In this document: positions 45,650 through 54,936 of the stretch, one piece after another
Position numbering within the stretch: the stretch's first letter is position 1
Layout: each line of letters opens with the position of its first letter
NCBI GenBank assembly: GCA_964571695.1
Contig: CAZNDG010000002.1
Coordinates: 106,157-170,156 of the forward strand
DNA length: 64,000 nt
Source of the DNA: UBA8958 sp964571695
Lineage (GTDB): Bacteria; Desulfobacterota; Syntrophia; Syntrophales; UBA8958
Direction of reading: 5' to 3'
Made by a program: the position numbers and the translations under genes
Notes under the pieces: model-generated
The model's input: only the letters and a program-made list of their open reading frames with translations
Database searches by the model: none
Told to the model about the DNA's origin: nothing

Positions 45650-46606
45650 ATGAACGATAAACAGCACAATATTTCCATATTTCAGGAATACTATGAAGAT
45701 AAACCTTTCGTAGATCGCTATCTATCCACACCGGATCATGCAATAGATGTCATTATCCCTATAATACATGCAAACGAGCTTTGGAAAGCTAATCTTATGT
45801 CATTCTACCGGGAGATTCCCATTCACAAACTACTAATCGGAGATGGGGGCTGTATCGATGATTCCATGAGTATAGCCGAGGGATTTCCCCGTGCGCAGAT
45901 ATTTGACCACCGAAGCTATAAATCGCTGGGTTACAGCATCCGGAAACTTATAGAAGCAGTGGAGACGGAGTGGTTTGCCTATATACATGCGGATGCATAT
46001 CTGCCCGCGGGATGGTTTGACGCGATGGAGAAGCACCAGCAGGAATACGACTGGTTCGGATGCCCGATGCAACATACCGTAATGATTGAATACAACGTGA
46101 GTTATGGAGAGCGTCCCTGGGCGGGAACCCAGATGGGGCGCAAAAAAGCGTTTGATTCGGGCCTGTCCCGGGTAGATGACGATTATGTTTACAGGCAGGA
46201 AGATTACGTATTTTCAGATATTGTTGCCAAGGCGGGATACAGGGAAGGAAAGATTTCGGATACCTTCCATTATCACCAGACCATGCAGAAACAAACACCT
46301 TGGTCGCGCCATATTAAATCAGTCAATTTCGATTTGGAGATAAGTCCGGAAGAGGAGATTCGTACCTGTATGACCATGGCTAAGGGGATAGTCAAATATC
46401 TCGATCCGCCGGTTCTTGCAGAGGCGGCGGTGCTGAATATCGATCGCTTGGTGGAAATGGGCGTGTTCAGTTGGAGGGATTTTATGGGCTGGGTCAAGGC
46501 AGAAAACCCGGACTGGGTACCGGTGCTGAAACGTCAGCGTTTGGCCATGCTTCCTTACAAGCTCAAGCCGGTATTGCGCACTATTCGTAATATCCTTGGG
46601 AAATGA
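45650..46606 (+). CDS. GT2-like glycosyltransferase
   Basis: This 318-residue protein has a GT-A-like fold: DVIIPIIHANELWKANLMSF at the start, LLIGDGGCIDDSM for nucleotide binding, and FAYIHADAYLPAGWFDAM where the family has its DxD. The typical second half is divergent, with GTQMGRKKAFDSG and VYRQEDYVFSDIVAKAGY in place of the usual acceptor motif. The ATG at 45650 is chosen, since the frame further upstream overlaps the methyltransferase gene. The next gene overlaps by 4 bp. Confidence 0.65.
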   Translation: MNDKQHNISIFQEYYEDKPFVDRYLSTPDHAIDVIIPIIHANELWKANLMSFYREIPIHKLLIGDGGCIDDSMSIAEGFPRAQIFDHRSYKSLGYSIRKLIEAVETEWFAYIHADAYLPAGWFDAMEKHQQEYDWFGCPMQHTVMIEYNVSYGERPWAGTQMGRKKAFDSGLSRVDDDYVYRQEDYVFSDIVAKAGYREGKISDTFHYHQTMQKQTPWSRHIKSVNFDLEISPEEEIRTCMTMAKGIVKYLDPPVLAEAAVLNIDRLVEMGVFSWRDFMGWVKAENPDWVPVLKRQRLAMLPYKLKPVLRTIRNILGK

Positions 46607-47952
46607 GAAAAAATGTCCTGATTGCGGTCAGTATTGGAACTCACTTCATAGAGTTATCCCGTGTCGCACGCCTGCTGAAAGAATCTGACAGATATAATCC
46701 AGTTATCTTTTTTCAATACGGGTATAATTCACTTGATCGCGATGTCAGAGTTTGTTCTGAAGAAGGTTGGCAGTACTTGGCGCCGCCGAAGAAAGGCAAG
46801 AGCCAGAAGCGATTTAGAAGAATCCTTTTACGTTTTACACCTCCCACCCTGCTGTTTCCTCTGCTCTTGTCATGGAAGCTTGTCGAATACCGATATCAAA
46901 GCTATCAGGCTGACCGCTTGCTAGACGAATACAAGCCCGCATTGATGGTGTCATCCGAAGATGTCTATTTGTACATTCTGATAAAAACGGCAAGCGCCCG
47001 GATGATTCCCTCCGTAATCATTCCGTTTACAATCGCCAACGCCCGAGAACCCGCCGAGGCCTACTTTGACAGGCAGGACCACATCGTTTCCGCAAGTGTG
47101 ATAAATAAACTGGTTGCCTGGAAATATCCCCAGTGGGTTTATAATCACCGAGGCAGGAAGCTGCTGCGCAATCCGGCTTATGATATCGTTGCCATCGAAT
47201 ATTTGGGTTTTGCACCGAACAGCCCCTGGACCTATAATTCTGAAGGTACAGTCATCGCGGCAGAAAATGATTTTATGTTACAATATTATAGAAAAGAGGG
47301 CTTGGCTCCGGAACGGATGGTTATGACGGGGGCGCTTTATGACGATCTGCTCGTGAAAGTCTGCAAGGATGCGGACAGACGCCGAAAGGTCCTTTACAGG
47401 GAGCTTGAACTACCCTCAGACCGCCCTCTCCTCTTGTGTGCCCTGCCTCCGAGTCAGTTCCCGAGGAAATGCGAGTTTCGCGATTATGAACAACTGGTTG
47501 GTTTCTGGATGCAGGCATTGGCCTCGCTTTCTGGATGGAACATTGTCGTGCGTCCTCATCCCCGGATGACTGACGAGGAAATCGAGCCTCTGAGAAAATT
47601 CGGTCTGGCAATAACCAAGCGTGATACCGCTTCTTTGGTTCCCCTTTGCAGCATCTATGTGGCCAGCGTTTCGGCTACCATTCGCTGGGCCATCGCCTGC
47701 GGTATCCCGGTGGTGAATTACGATGTGTATCGGATGAATTACGAGGATTATAACGAAGTCGGAGGCGTTGTCACGGTTGATGATAGGATGTCTTTCTTGT
47801 CGGCGATGCGTCGTTTGACAACAGATACTGATTACTATGAAACCGTAGCTGATTTGCAGCGAAGATCTATGGATCAATGGGGAAAACTTGATGGTAGGTC
47901 GGGAGAACGGATGCTGAAACTATTCGATAGCATTATCCAAGAGAACCGCTAA
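46603..47952 (+). CDS. Unassigned GT-B-like protein, paralogue B
   Basis: This 449-residue protein has the same C-terminal architecture as the 43072-44553 product: a VVRPHPRMTDEEI strand, IYVASVSATIRWAIACGI followed by PVVNYDVYR, and DQWGKLDGR near the end. RPHP followed by a donor-site S/T-rich loop recalls CDP-glycerol transferases and other capsule GT-B enzymes. The N-terminus (VLIAVSIGTHFIELSRVARLL) starts with a beta-strand and resembles a GT-B acceptor domain. No function is established. Confidence 0.55.
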   Translation: MRKNVLIAVSIGTHFIELSRVARLLKESDRYNPVIFFQYGYNSLDRDVRVCSEEGWQYLAPPKKGKSQKRFRRILLRFTPPTLLFPLLLSWKLVEYRYQSYQADRLLDEYKPALMVSSEDVYLYILIKTASARMIPSVIIPFTIANAREPAEAYFDRQDHIVSASVINKLVAWKYPQWVYNHRGRKLLRNPAYDIVAIEYLGFAPNSPWTYNSEGTVIAAENDFMLQYYRKEGLAPERMVMTGALYDDLLVKVCKDADRRRKVLYRELELPSDRPLLLCALPPSQFPRKCEFRDYEQLVGFWMQALASLSGWNIVVRPHPRMTDEEIEPLRKFGLAITKRDTASLVPLCSIYVASVSATIRWAIACGIPVVNYDVYRMNYEDYNEVGGVVTVDDRMSFLSAMRRLTTDTDYYETVADLQRRSMDQWGKLDGRSGERMLKLFDSIIQENR

Positions 47953-47995
47953 TTGGCTTGAGCAAGATTTTAAACAAAAAAGATTTTCAAAAGCA

Positions 47996-49408
47996 ATGAT
48001 ATTTATAATTGTATGCAATGCAACATTTTTATCATTATATTTTTTATTGGAAAAATTTTCCTTTTCTCCAATAATTATATCCTCTTACATTGGTGGTTTG
48101 ATAATTATTGCATTAGGTTTAGCTTCATTAAACAAGAACCATCCTGTTGCTAAGATATTCGTAAATTTTCAACTTTCCCTGTTTATTTTTTCTATCCTGT
48201 GTATTTTACTTGATGTATTCTTTTATTTTTCTCCGGGTGTATTTCCCGTAACTATTCGTAATCTAAAGGATACAGCTTCTATTGAAGAACTGCGGCAACA
48301 GGTTGTAGAATATCTGCCTTATAGCCCTTATGCGAAGCTCAAGCCAAATGTTTCCGTGAAAGTGCCTGGATACTATGGTCCTGATACAGATTTTGTTTAT
48401 GAATGGAAAACGGATTCCCGTGGATTTAAAAATATGGCGAATGTTGCTCAACTTGATCAGGTTCATATTGTAGCTGTTGGTGACAGTTTTACCGAAGGAT
48501 TGGGTGTCCGAACAGAAGATACTTGGTCGTCGTTATTGACAAAAAAAGGACTTGTGACCTATTCTTTAGGTGTTCAGGGATATGCGCCTACACAAATGGC
48601 AGGTGCATATGACCATTACGGCGTCCCTCTGAAACCAAACTGGGTTGTTATTGGTTACTTGGGGGGAGTGTACCAACGGGAAGCTTTCTTTCTGAAAAAT
48701 GAGGAACAGATAATAAATGAGAAGAAATTTCCAAGCGCAATCGGTAGGCTTGTCGACCAGGACATAACGACTGCTCGTTCGAGAGAGATCAAAAAGCAAT
48801 ATAAATTCGTAATTACAGCGGTTATGGCATTTATGAGGTGGCAGTGGTCGGGCGGGTTAAAGGGAGGAGTTGCCAATCCAGATGAAGATGCTCGCTTCAT
48901 GTCGGAATCCGAATTGAAACCAAATGAATTAATCCGCATAGGGGCGATGCAGAGATATAGGAATGAGATTTTTAGCGTACGACAGGTAAAACAATCTTCC
49001 GCGAAGCTGGAGAATGAGCCTGAATGGAAACAAACATTAACCAAATTCTCTAATATTATTAATGAGGCTCATTCAACCGGAGCCAAAGTTGTAATCGTCA
49101 TGTTTAGATTTCGAGGAGGCATGTATTACGAAAAAGCTACAGGTCAGCAAGTACCTTCAGATTATCTTGAGAATATAGAGAAATCGCATTTAGAGGAATT
49201 CTGCAAGAAAAATGGGGTCATGTTCCTCGATACAGCAATAAAAATTAGACCATATGTGGCGAAATTAGATGAAAGCACCCCTATTAGTGAATACCCGTAT
49301 TTACGATATGATGGCCACCCGAGTCCTAAAGGACATGAAATAATAGCGGAACAATTAGTTGAGTTTTTTCAGGCGCAGAAAAATCATTCAAAAACATCTA
49401 ATAATTAG
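47996..49408 (+). CDS. Membrane-anchored SGNH hydrolase-like protein
   Basis: This 470-residue protein has two or three N-terminal hydrophobic segments (residues about 1-80) followed by an SGNH domain: VGDSFTEGLGV with Ser164 and a terminal YDGHPSPKGH with Asp439/His441. The likely topology places the catalytic domain in the periplasm. In O-antigen loci such proteins transfer or remove acetyl or other acyl groups on the glycan. The gene is markedly AT-rich compared with its neighbours and has a related-type SGNH gene at the left edge of the window. Confidence 0.75.
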   Translation: MIFIIVCNATFLSLYFLLEKFSFSPIIISSYIGGLIIIALGLASLNKNHPVAKIFVNFQLSLFIFSILCILLDVFFYFSPGVFPVTIRNLKDTASIEELRQQVVEYLPYSPYAKLKPNVSVKVPGYYGPDTDFVYEWKTDSRGFKNMANVAQLDQVHIVAVGDSFTEGLGVRTEDTWSSLLTKKGLVTYSLGVQGYAPTQMAGAYDHYGVPLKPNWVVIGYLGGVYQREAFFLKNEEQIINEKKFPSAIGRLVDQDITTARSREIKKQYKFVITAVMAFMRWQWSGGLKGGVANPDEDARFMSESELKPNELIRIGAMQRYRNEIFSVRQVKQSSAKLENEPEWKQTLTKFSNIINEAHSTGAKVVIVMFRFRGGMYYEKATGQQVPSDYLENIEKSHLEEFCKKNGVMFLDTAIKIRPYVAKLDESTPISEYPYLRYDGHPSPKGHEIIAEQLVEFFQAQKNHSKTSNN

Positions 49409-49443
49409 TTCTACTTAAAAACATCATGCATTCAGGTGAAAAA

Positions 49444-50460
49444 ATGAAAACAGTGATAATCGGCGCCGGGCGGATGGGCCGTCGGCATATTCAGGTCGTC
49501 CGTGATTTGAGACTGAATCTGGCCGGCATCTGCGATCTGAATCCGGAAGCCTTGAACCTGGCGAAGGCGGAGTACAGCCTTTCGGATGAACTGTTGTTTA
49601 CCGACGTGCAATCGATGTTTAAAAAAATATCGCCGGAATGTGTGATCGTGGCAACGACAGCACCTACACATTCCAAGTACACCTGCCTGGCCGCGGCGGC
49701 TGGCGCCGGATATGTTTTTTGTGAAAAGCCGATGGCCGTGTCCCTTGCGGAATGCGATCGGATGATAGATCTGTGCGCCCGCAAAGGTGTGAAACTGGCG
49801 GTGAATCACCAGATGCGTTTCATGGAGCAGTACCGGGAGCCCAAGCGGATTGTCCAATCGGAAGCATTCGGCGGGTTGTCCAGTATTACCGTTATTGCAG
49901 GAAATTTCGGTCTGGCCATGAACGGTACACACTATTTTGAAATGTTCCGCTTCCTGTGCGAGGAACCTCCCGTGGAAGTGGCTGCCTGGTTCTCTCCCGG
50001 AAAGGTGCCGAATCCCCGAGGGGCGCAGTTTGAAGACCGGGCTGGTTCGGTGCGCCTGGCGTCGGCGCGGGGAAAACGTTTTTACATGGAAGCCGGCGCC
50101 GACCAGGGCCACGGTGTTCAGGTCATATATGCCGGGTCCTACGGACAGTTGATGGTTGATGAGTTAGCGGGAAAGATGAGACTCATCATGCGTGAAGATC
50201 AGTACCGGGATTTGCCCACCACCCGTTACGGTATGCCGGCAGGGGAGAAGAATTCCCTCATTGCGCCGGCGGATGTCATTGCCCCCTCACGTTCCGTTCT
50301 GGATGCCCTGATAAGGAACGAGGGCTACCCGAGCGGCGAAGACGGCCGGTTGGCCTTATCCGTGCTGGTCGGAGCTTATATTTCCCATGAAGAAGGCCAT
50401 CGTCCGGTCCGGATACACGATGAGGCGCTGCCGCGCACACGGGTTTTCCCCTGGGCATGA
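49444..50460 (+). CDS. Gfo/Idh/MocA-family oxidoreductase
   Basis: This 338-residue protein binds NAD(P) through VIIGAGRMGRRHIQ and has the conserved CEKPMAVSLAECDRM Lys/Pro element and the substrate-domain NHQMRFMEQY. Family members oxidise or reduce sugar nucleotide or inositol hydroxyls. I use the ATG at 49444, behind AGGTGA, instead of the ATG at 49426. It is followed directly by an unknown protein and then by a second oxidoreductase of the same family. Confidence 0.8.
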   Translation: MKTVIIGAGRMGRRHIQVVRDLRLNLAGICDLNPEALNLAKAEYSLSDELLFTDVQSMFKKISPECVIVATTAPTHSKYTCLAAAAGAGYVFCEKPMAVSLAECDRMIDLCARKGVKLAVNHQMRFMEQYREPKRIVQSEAFGGLSSITVIAGNFGLAMNGTHYFEMFRFLCEEPPVEVAAWFSPGKVPNPRGAQFEDRAGSVRLASARGKRFYMEAGADQGHGVQVIYAGSYGQLMVDELAGKMRLIMREDQYRDLPTTRYGMPAGEKNSLIAPADVIAPSRSVLDALIRNEGYPSGEDGRLALSVLVGAYISHEEGHRPVRIHDEALPRTRVFPWA

Positions 50461-50461
50461 A

Positions 50462-51178
50462 ATGAAGCGGATAGACTTTGCGGCGTCCCACTTGACCTGG
50501 CTTACGAAAAGGGAAAGAAGCTATGGCCGCTTTCAGATTGAGGGCGTGTGTACTGTCCGTGCAGACCATCCGGATGCGGAGGAGACATTTTGCCTGGCGC
50601 CGGCGGTTGTGGCGGGAAATGTCTATGCGGAAAATGATCTCATAAAGAGTCCTCCTTACCTTTTTCAGATTGTCGCATCAAAAAATCGGCATGTGATATT
50701 CCGGACCTATGTTCCCCAAGGCGTCCCTCATGGGAACGCCGGCACGAACGCGGAACTCTTCACTGAGATGATGATATGTCTCAAGGAGAGGGAATCTGTT
50801 GTCCTGGATGATTTTGATGATATCGAGGCGGCGGTAAGGAAAGGGGCGGTCCTGTCGGCCCGTATGCGTTATGAAAAGCGTTATGGCGGTAAAATTGACG
50901 TTGAATTCCCCATCAAGCACATCAATATCAAAAAGGAAGCGAGGATGTTCCAGGTGGAAACCGGGCCGATTCCAGTCATCGACGCTGGATCCGAAGCCGA
51001 CGCCCCGTCTTTCGGTCCGGGATGGGTTTTCCAAACGACGTTTGTGCACTTCAATCGCTTGGATAGGGCGGAATTGACGCTCCATGCACCCGTAAAAGTC
51101 GGCAAGGAAGATGTCTTCGCTTATACAGAAATTCAAAAGATCGATGCCGATATCCAATTAATGGCGGATATGGATTGA
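50462..51178 (+). CDS. Hypothetical protein between two Gfo/Idh oxidoreductases
   Basis: This 238-residue soluble-looking protein resembles no family I recognise. It starts at ATG 50462, 1 bp after the preceding stop. The sequence is mixed alpha/beta with repeated acidic clusters (ERESVVLDDFDDIEAA, HPDAEETF) and no signal peptide or membrane segment. The tight spacing to the first oxidoreductase and 36 bp to the second suggests they work on one substrate. The chain could be a lyase, an epimerase or a structural partner; none is supported. Confidence 0.6.
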   Translation: MKRIDFAASHLTWLTKRERSYGRFQIEGVCTVRADHPDAEETFCLAPAVVAGNVYAENDLIKSPPYLFQIVASKNRHVIFRTYVPQGVPHGNAGTNAELFTEMMICLKERESVVLDDFDDIEAAVRKGAVLSARMRYEKRYGGKIDVEFPIKHINIKKEARMFQVETGPIPVIDAGSEADAPSFGPGWVFQTTFVHFNRLDRAELTLHAPVKVGKEDVFAYTEIQKIDADIQLMADMD

Positions 51179-51214
51179 CAATGAAGATATTTTCGGAAAG
51201 GACGTGTAACCCTC

Positions 51215-52171
51215 ATGAAGGTAGAAAAGATATGTCAGGTGGCGATTATCGGGGCCGGATATATGGCAGGCGAACATATCCGGGTGTTTCAGGACATTCC
51301 CGGAGTGTGCATCGCAGGGATTCACAGCCGGACAAAGGCGCGGGCAGAACAAATAGCCGCGCAATTCGGGATAGCTAAGGTCTGCAACTCCATAGAAGAA
51401 TTGTACCAGGCAACTCAGGCCGATCTCGTTATCGTTACGGTGCCGGAGCTGGAGATGAACGGGGTAAGCCGCGCCTGTTTTAACTACCCCTGGGTGGCGC
51501 TGCTGGAGAAGCCGGCCGGATACAACTATGCCGACGCCCTGGAAATAGAAGCGGCGGCAAGATCCAATCACAGTAGAGTTTTCGTGGCGCTGAACCGTCG
51601 CCATTATTCGAGTACCCAGGCCGTAACAAAGGACCTGCAGGGGTTGTCGGGCCTACGCTTCATTCGCGTGGAAGATCAGGAGGATCAGATCCGCGCCCTG
51701 GATGCGGGCCAGCCGCGGCTTGTGGTTGATAACTGGATGTACGCAAATTCCATCCATGTGATAGATTATTTTTTACTGATGGGCCGGGGGCAGATAACCG
51801 CCGTGGAGGCTATCGTCCCCTGGCTTCCTGAGATGCCCCATTTCGTAGCGGCGAAAATAACTTTTGATTCCGGCGATGTCGGTCTGTATGAAGCCGTTTG
51901 GAACAGGCCGGGGCCGTGGGCCGTAACCGTGAGTGCCCCGGAAAGGCGCTGGGAGATGAGGCCCCTGGAACAGGCCGCTTATCAGGAAGCGGGGCAACGA
52001 AAAATGGCAGGAGTCGAACCCCACCCTTGGGATGTCCAATTTAAGCCGGGCCTACGCTTACAGGCGGAGAAGGCAGTCGCGGCAACTCGGGGAGAGGTTG
52101 TAGATTTACCGACCCTTCAGGAGTCTCTGAAAGTGATGCGCTTGGTGAGGGATATTTACACCCCCCGGTGA
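51215..52171 (+). CDS. Gfo/Idh/MocA-family oxidoreductase
   Basis: This 318-residue protein has VAIIGAGYMAGEHIRVF at the NAD loop and the LLEKPAGYNYADALEIE active-site element; a later HVIDYFLLMGRG resembles the family substrate domain. It differs clearly from the oxidoreductase at 49444-50460. The two could act in sequence on a keto sugar or in opposite directions on different carbons. The next gene overlaps its stop by 4 bp. Confidence 0.75.
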   Translation: MKVEKICQVAIIGAGYMAGEHIRVFQDIPGVCIAGIHSRTKARAEQIAAQFGIAKVCNSIEELYQATQADLVIVTVPELEMNGVSRACFNYPWVALLEKPAGYNYADALEIEAAARSNHSRVFVALNRRHYSSTQAVTKDLQGLSGLRFIRVEDQEDQIRALDAGQPRLVVDNWMYANSIHVIDYFLLMGRGQITAVEAIVPWLPEMPHFVAAKITFDSGDVGLYEAVWNRPGPWAVTVSAPERRWEMRPLEQAAYQEAGQRKMAGVEPHPWDVQFKPGLRLQAEKAVAATRGEVVDLPTLQESLKVMRLVRDIYTPR

Positions 52172-53616
52172 ATCTTTTGGAAATGTCGGCCAAACGGTCT
52201 TACCTATCCGAACAGGAAGTTTCATCCCTCCTGCGGGAACTGGAACTTAAGTATGATTTGTTCCGCCATGAAGTCGATGGCTACAGCGCCTGGCGACTGC
52301 TGAGATTCTGGTTTGCCGATAGCCTGCAAAATCTTCCGCTTCAAAATGCGCTTCCGCAGTGGCGTCTTTTAGGATGGTTTGCTTATTACTGCGCAAAGGA
52401 TTTACCCAAAATCATTTTTCCCAAGCAGGCGCGTTATGTCGTAAAGACATGTGCCTCCGCCCTCAATGAAAACCGGGATGGCTATTGGAAGGACATCTAT
52501 TTCGATGATGTCCTTGAGGAGATCGGTGATTGCTTCAAAATGGATGTCCTCAACAGCCCCCTTTTCTTTGACAGACGTAAGCACGCCCTCATCCCTATAT
52601 CGATATCAACTTCTCTGCCCGATCTTCTTTCTTCCCTTCTCGCTGCCACCGGGATGCCCGGTGGCATTTCGCAAGTTACCCGCACCATAAAGAAAGATTT
52701 GTCATCTGCTCCGGGACTGCCTCCATTCAACGATGTTGCCGCTGCCTTCCGTTTGCGCCGTTTTTACTGGGCGAAACGGGTTTATCGATGGCTGCTCAAG
52801 TGCATACGTCCAAAATTCGTGCTGTACGAGGATACGGGGTCGTTTTCCCTGTGTGCGGCGGCACAGGAACTGGGCATCAAGGCTATAGAATTTCAACATG
52901 GCGTATTCGGCCGGCACCACCCCGCCGTAATGCACGCCTGGGCATTGCCGTATAAAGACAAACTCATCGTTCAGGACAAGTTGTTTCTTTATGGCGAATA
53001 CTGGAAATCAGAAATCGCCGCCAACGATTTTTACGGAGATAAACTGTGCGTTGTCGGCAGCGCCAGGATAGATAGATACCGGATTAAAAGGAGGGAATGC
53101 AAGTCAAAAGGCAGCGATGGCGGGCCATACAAGCTCCTCGTTACTACCCAGGGCTTTGCCGTTTCCGAGCTTGTCGGTATGCTTTCCCGCTTTCTTTCCC
53201 TGATCCCTAAGGAATTGGATTACCGGTTGTTCATCAAACTTCACCCAATAAATGAGCGGGATATTTCCCTCTATGAAACTCTTTATCGGGGTAATGACCG
53301 TGTAAGGGTATTTTTGGGTACGGAATCGCCTTCCACATTCGATCTGCTTGCCGAAGCGGATTTGCATCTCAGCATATCCTCCGCTTGTCATTATGATGCC
53401 CTGGGTTTGGGAGTGCCTACTGTCGTACTGGCCCTGCCAAATCATGAAATTGTTTTGCATCTGGTTGCGTCCCGCCAGGCGAGAATCGCGGTAACTCCTG
53501 AGGATATTGTTGATATTGTTAAAGAATGCCGTGTAATAACTATCCCTCCAGAGGTTAGCGGCTATTATTTCCTTCCGGACGCCTTGCCAAGAATCAAAAA
53601 AGAGCTTGCCGCCTGA
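52168..53616 (+). CDS. Capsule-type GT-B-like polysaccharide biosynthesis protein
   Basis: A 482-residue protein with EFQHGVFGRHHPAVM, LYEDTGSFSLCAAAQELGIKA, VVGSARIDRYR and the C-terminal LHLSISSACHYDALGLGVP, a pattern shared with capsule and O-antigen GT-B-like proteins. The N-terminal 150 residues are unassigned. The GTG overlaps the preceding stop by 4 bp; an in-frame ATG at 52183 is an alternative. It precedes a GT4 and the initiating sugar transferase. Confidence 0.55.
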   Translation: MNLLEMSAKRSYLSEQEVSSLLRELELKYDLFRHEVDGYSAWRLLRFWFADSLQNLPLQNALPQWRLLGWFAYYCAKDLPKIIFPKQARYVVKTCASALNENRDGYWKDIYFDDVLEEIGDCFKMDVLNSPLFFDRRKHALIPISISTSLPDLLSSLLAATGMPGGISQVTRTIKKDLSSAPGLPPFNDVAAAFRLRRFYWAKRVYRWLLKCIRPKFVLYEDTGSFSLCAAAQELGIKAIEFQHGVFGRHHPAVMHAWALPYKDKLIVQDKLFLYGEYWKSEIAANDFYGDKLCVVGSARIDRYRIKRRECKSKGSDGGPYKLLVTTQGFAVSELVGMLSRFLSLIPKELDYRLFIKLHPINERDISLYETLYRGNDRVRVFLGTESPSTFDLLAEADLHLSISSACHYDALGLGVPTVVLALPNHEIVLHLVASRQARIAVTPEDIVDIVKECRVITIPPEVSGYYFLPDALPRIKKELAA

Positions 53617-53631
53617 CCTATCCGTGAGAAT

Positions 53632-54897
53632 ATGCATATCTGGGTTATAACGGTTGGAGAGCCGGTGCCTGTGGATGAAAACCACCGTGATCGGCTGCAC
53701 CGGTCCGGTTTGCTGACCAGAAGCCTGGAAAAGCGGGGGATAAGAACAACATGGTGGACGTCAACTTTCGATCACTTTCGCAAGAAACATCTTGCCTCTG
53801 ATCATTCCGTTATCGAGGCTGGTCCGCTGCTGACCATAAGAATGCTTCACGGCTGCGGATATAGTACCAACATTTCCTTGGCCCGACTTCGCGACCACCG
53901 TCAACTTGCCGCACATTTCTCCCGGGAAGCGGAGAAGTCCGACCCGCCAGGAGTCATCATCTCCGCCTGGCCCACGATCGAACTGAGCGCCGCAGCGGTA
54001 CAGTACGGCCGGAGGCACGGAGTGCCCGTCATTCTCGACATGAGAGATATGTGGCCGGATATATTCATTGAATCTTTACCGCCGGGTTTCCGTTATCCGG
54101 GGAGGATATTGCTGACGAAGATGTTCAGGGATGCCCGGCGTACCTGTTCCGCCGCCATCGCCATTACAGGCATTACGGAAGCGTTTGTTGACTGGGGAGT
54201 AAAAAAAGCAAGAAGAACAAGAACATTACAGGACATTTCTTTCCCCATGGGTTATCCTAAAGCTGATTTTCCCGCTGATAAAATAAGGGCGGCGGAATCG
54301 TTTTGGGATGGTCTTGGAATTTACGCCGGGAAAGGATTCGTGGCCTGTTTTTTGGGGAGTTTCGGGAGACAGCTGGATGTCGAATGTCTGATCGGGGCGG
54401 CTCGTATCCTTAAGAACCGGAGGCAGTCCGTTAAGTTTGTTCTCTGTGGGGCAGGTGACTATCTGGAGAGGTATCGTCAGATGGCGGATGATGTTCCCGA
54501 AGTCATTTTCCCGGGATGGATAGACGCCGTGACAATGCATGTTCTGATGCGGCGGTCCTCCGTTGGATTGGACCCTTTGCCGAACCGGTATGATTTCCTC
54601 GCGACTATAAACAACAAGGCCATTGAATATATGAGTGCGGGGCTGCCCGTGATTTCCAGTCCCCGACACGGTGTGTTGCACGATTTATTGAAAAGAAATG
54701 ACTGTGGAGCCGGATATGCTTCCGGAAACGCCGAGGAACTGGCAGCCTTATTAAGTACTCTCAGCGACGCACCTGACCAACTGAAAACATGGTCGCGCAA
54801 TGCCGCGGCCCTTTTTGAAGAAACGTTTGTTGCGGAAAAGGTTTACGATCGTATGTCCGCATATCTGGAGGGCTTTGCCACATCGGCGCATCCGTGA
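53632..54897 (+). CDS. GT4 family glycosyltransferase
   Basis: A 421-residue GT-B enzyme: VILDMRDMWPDIFIESLP is the WbuB-type N-domain element, VACFLGSFGRQLDVECLIGA starts the C-domain, FVLCGAGDYLERYR is the nucleotide strand and NKAIEYMSAGLPVISSP the donor site. The IEYMSAGLP helix gives the EX7E position. Its neighbour is the phosphoglycosyl transferase, so it probably adds the second sugar to the lipid-linked chain. Confidence 0.8.
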   Translation: MHIWVITVGEPVPVDENHRDRLHRSGLLTRSLEKRGIRTTWWTSTFDHFRKKHLASDHSVIEAGPLLTIRMLHGCGYSTNISLARLRDHRQLAAHFSREAEKSDPPGVIISAWPTIELSAAAVQYGRRHGVPVILDMRDMWPDIFIESLPPGFRYPGRILLTKMFRDARRTCSAAIAITGITEAFVDWGVKKARRTRTLQDISFPMGYPKADFPADKIRAAESFWDGLGIYAGKGFVACFLGSFGRQLDVECLIGAARILKNRRQSVKFVLCGAGDYLERYRQMADDVPEVIFPGWIDAVTMHVLMRRSSVGLDPLPNRYDFLATINNKAIEYMSAGLPVISSPRHGVLHDLLKRNDCGAGYASGNAEELAALLSTLSDAPDQLKTWSRNAAALFEETFVAEKVYDRMSAYLEGFATSAHP

Positions 54898-54936
54898 CCG
54901 ATAAATGAAGATGAAGGCGGATTATTTTTCCACGTC

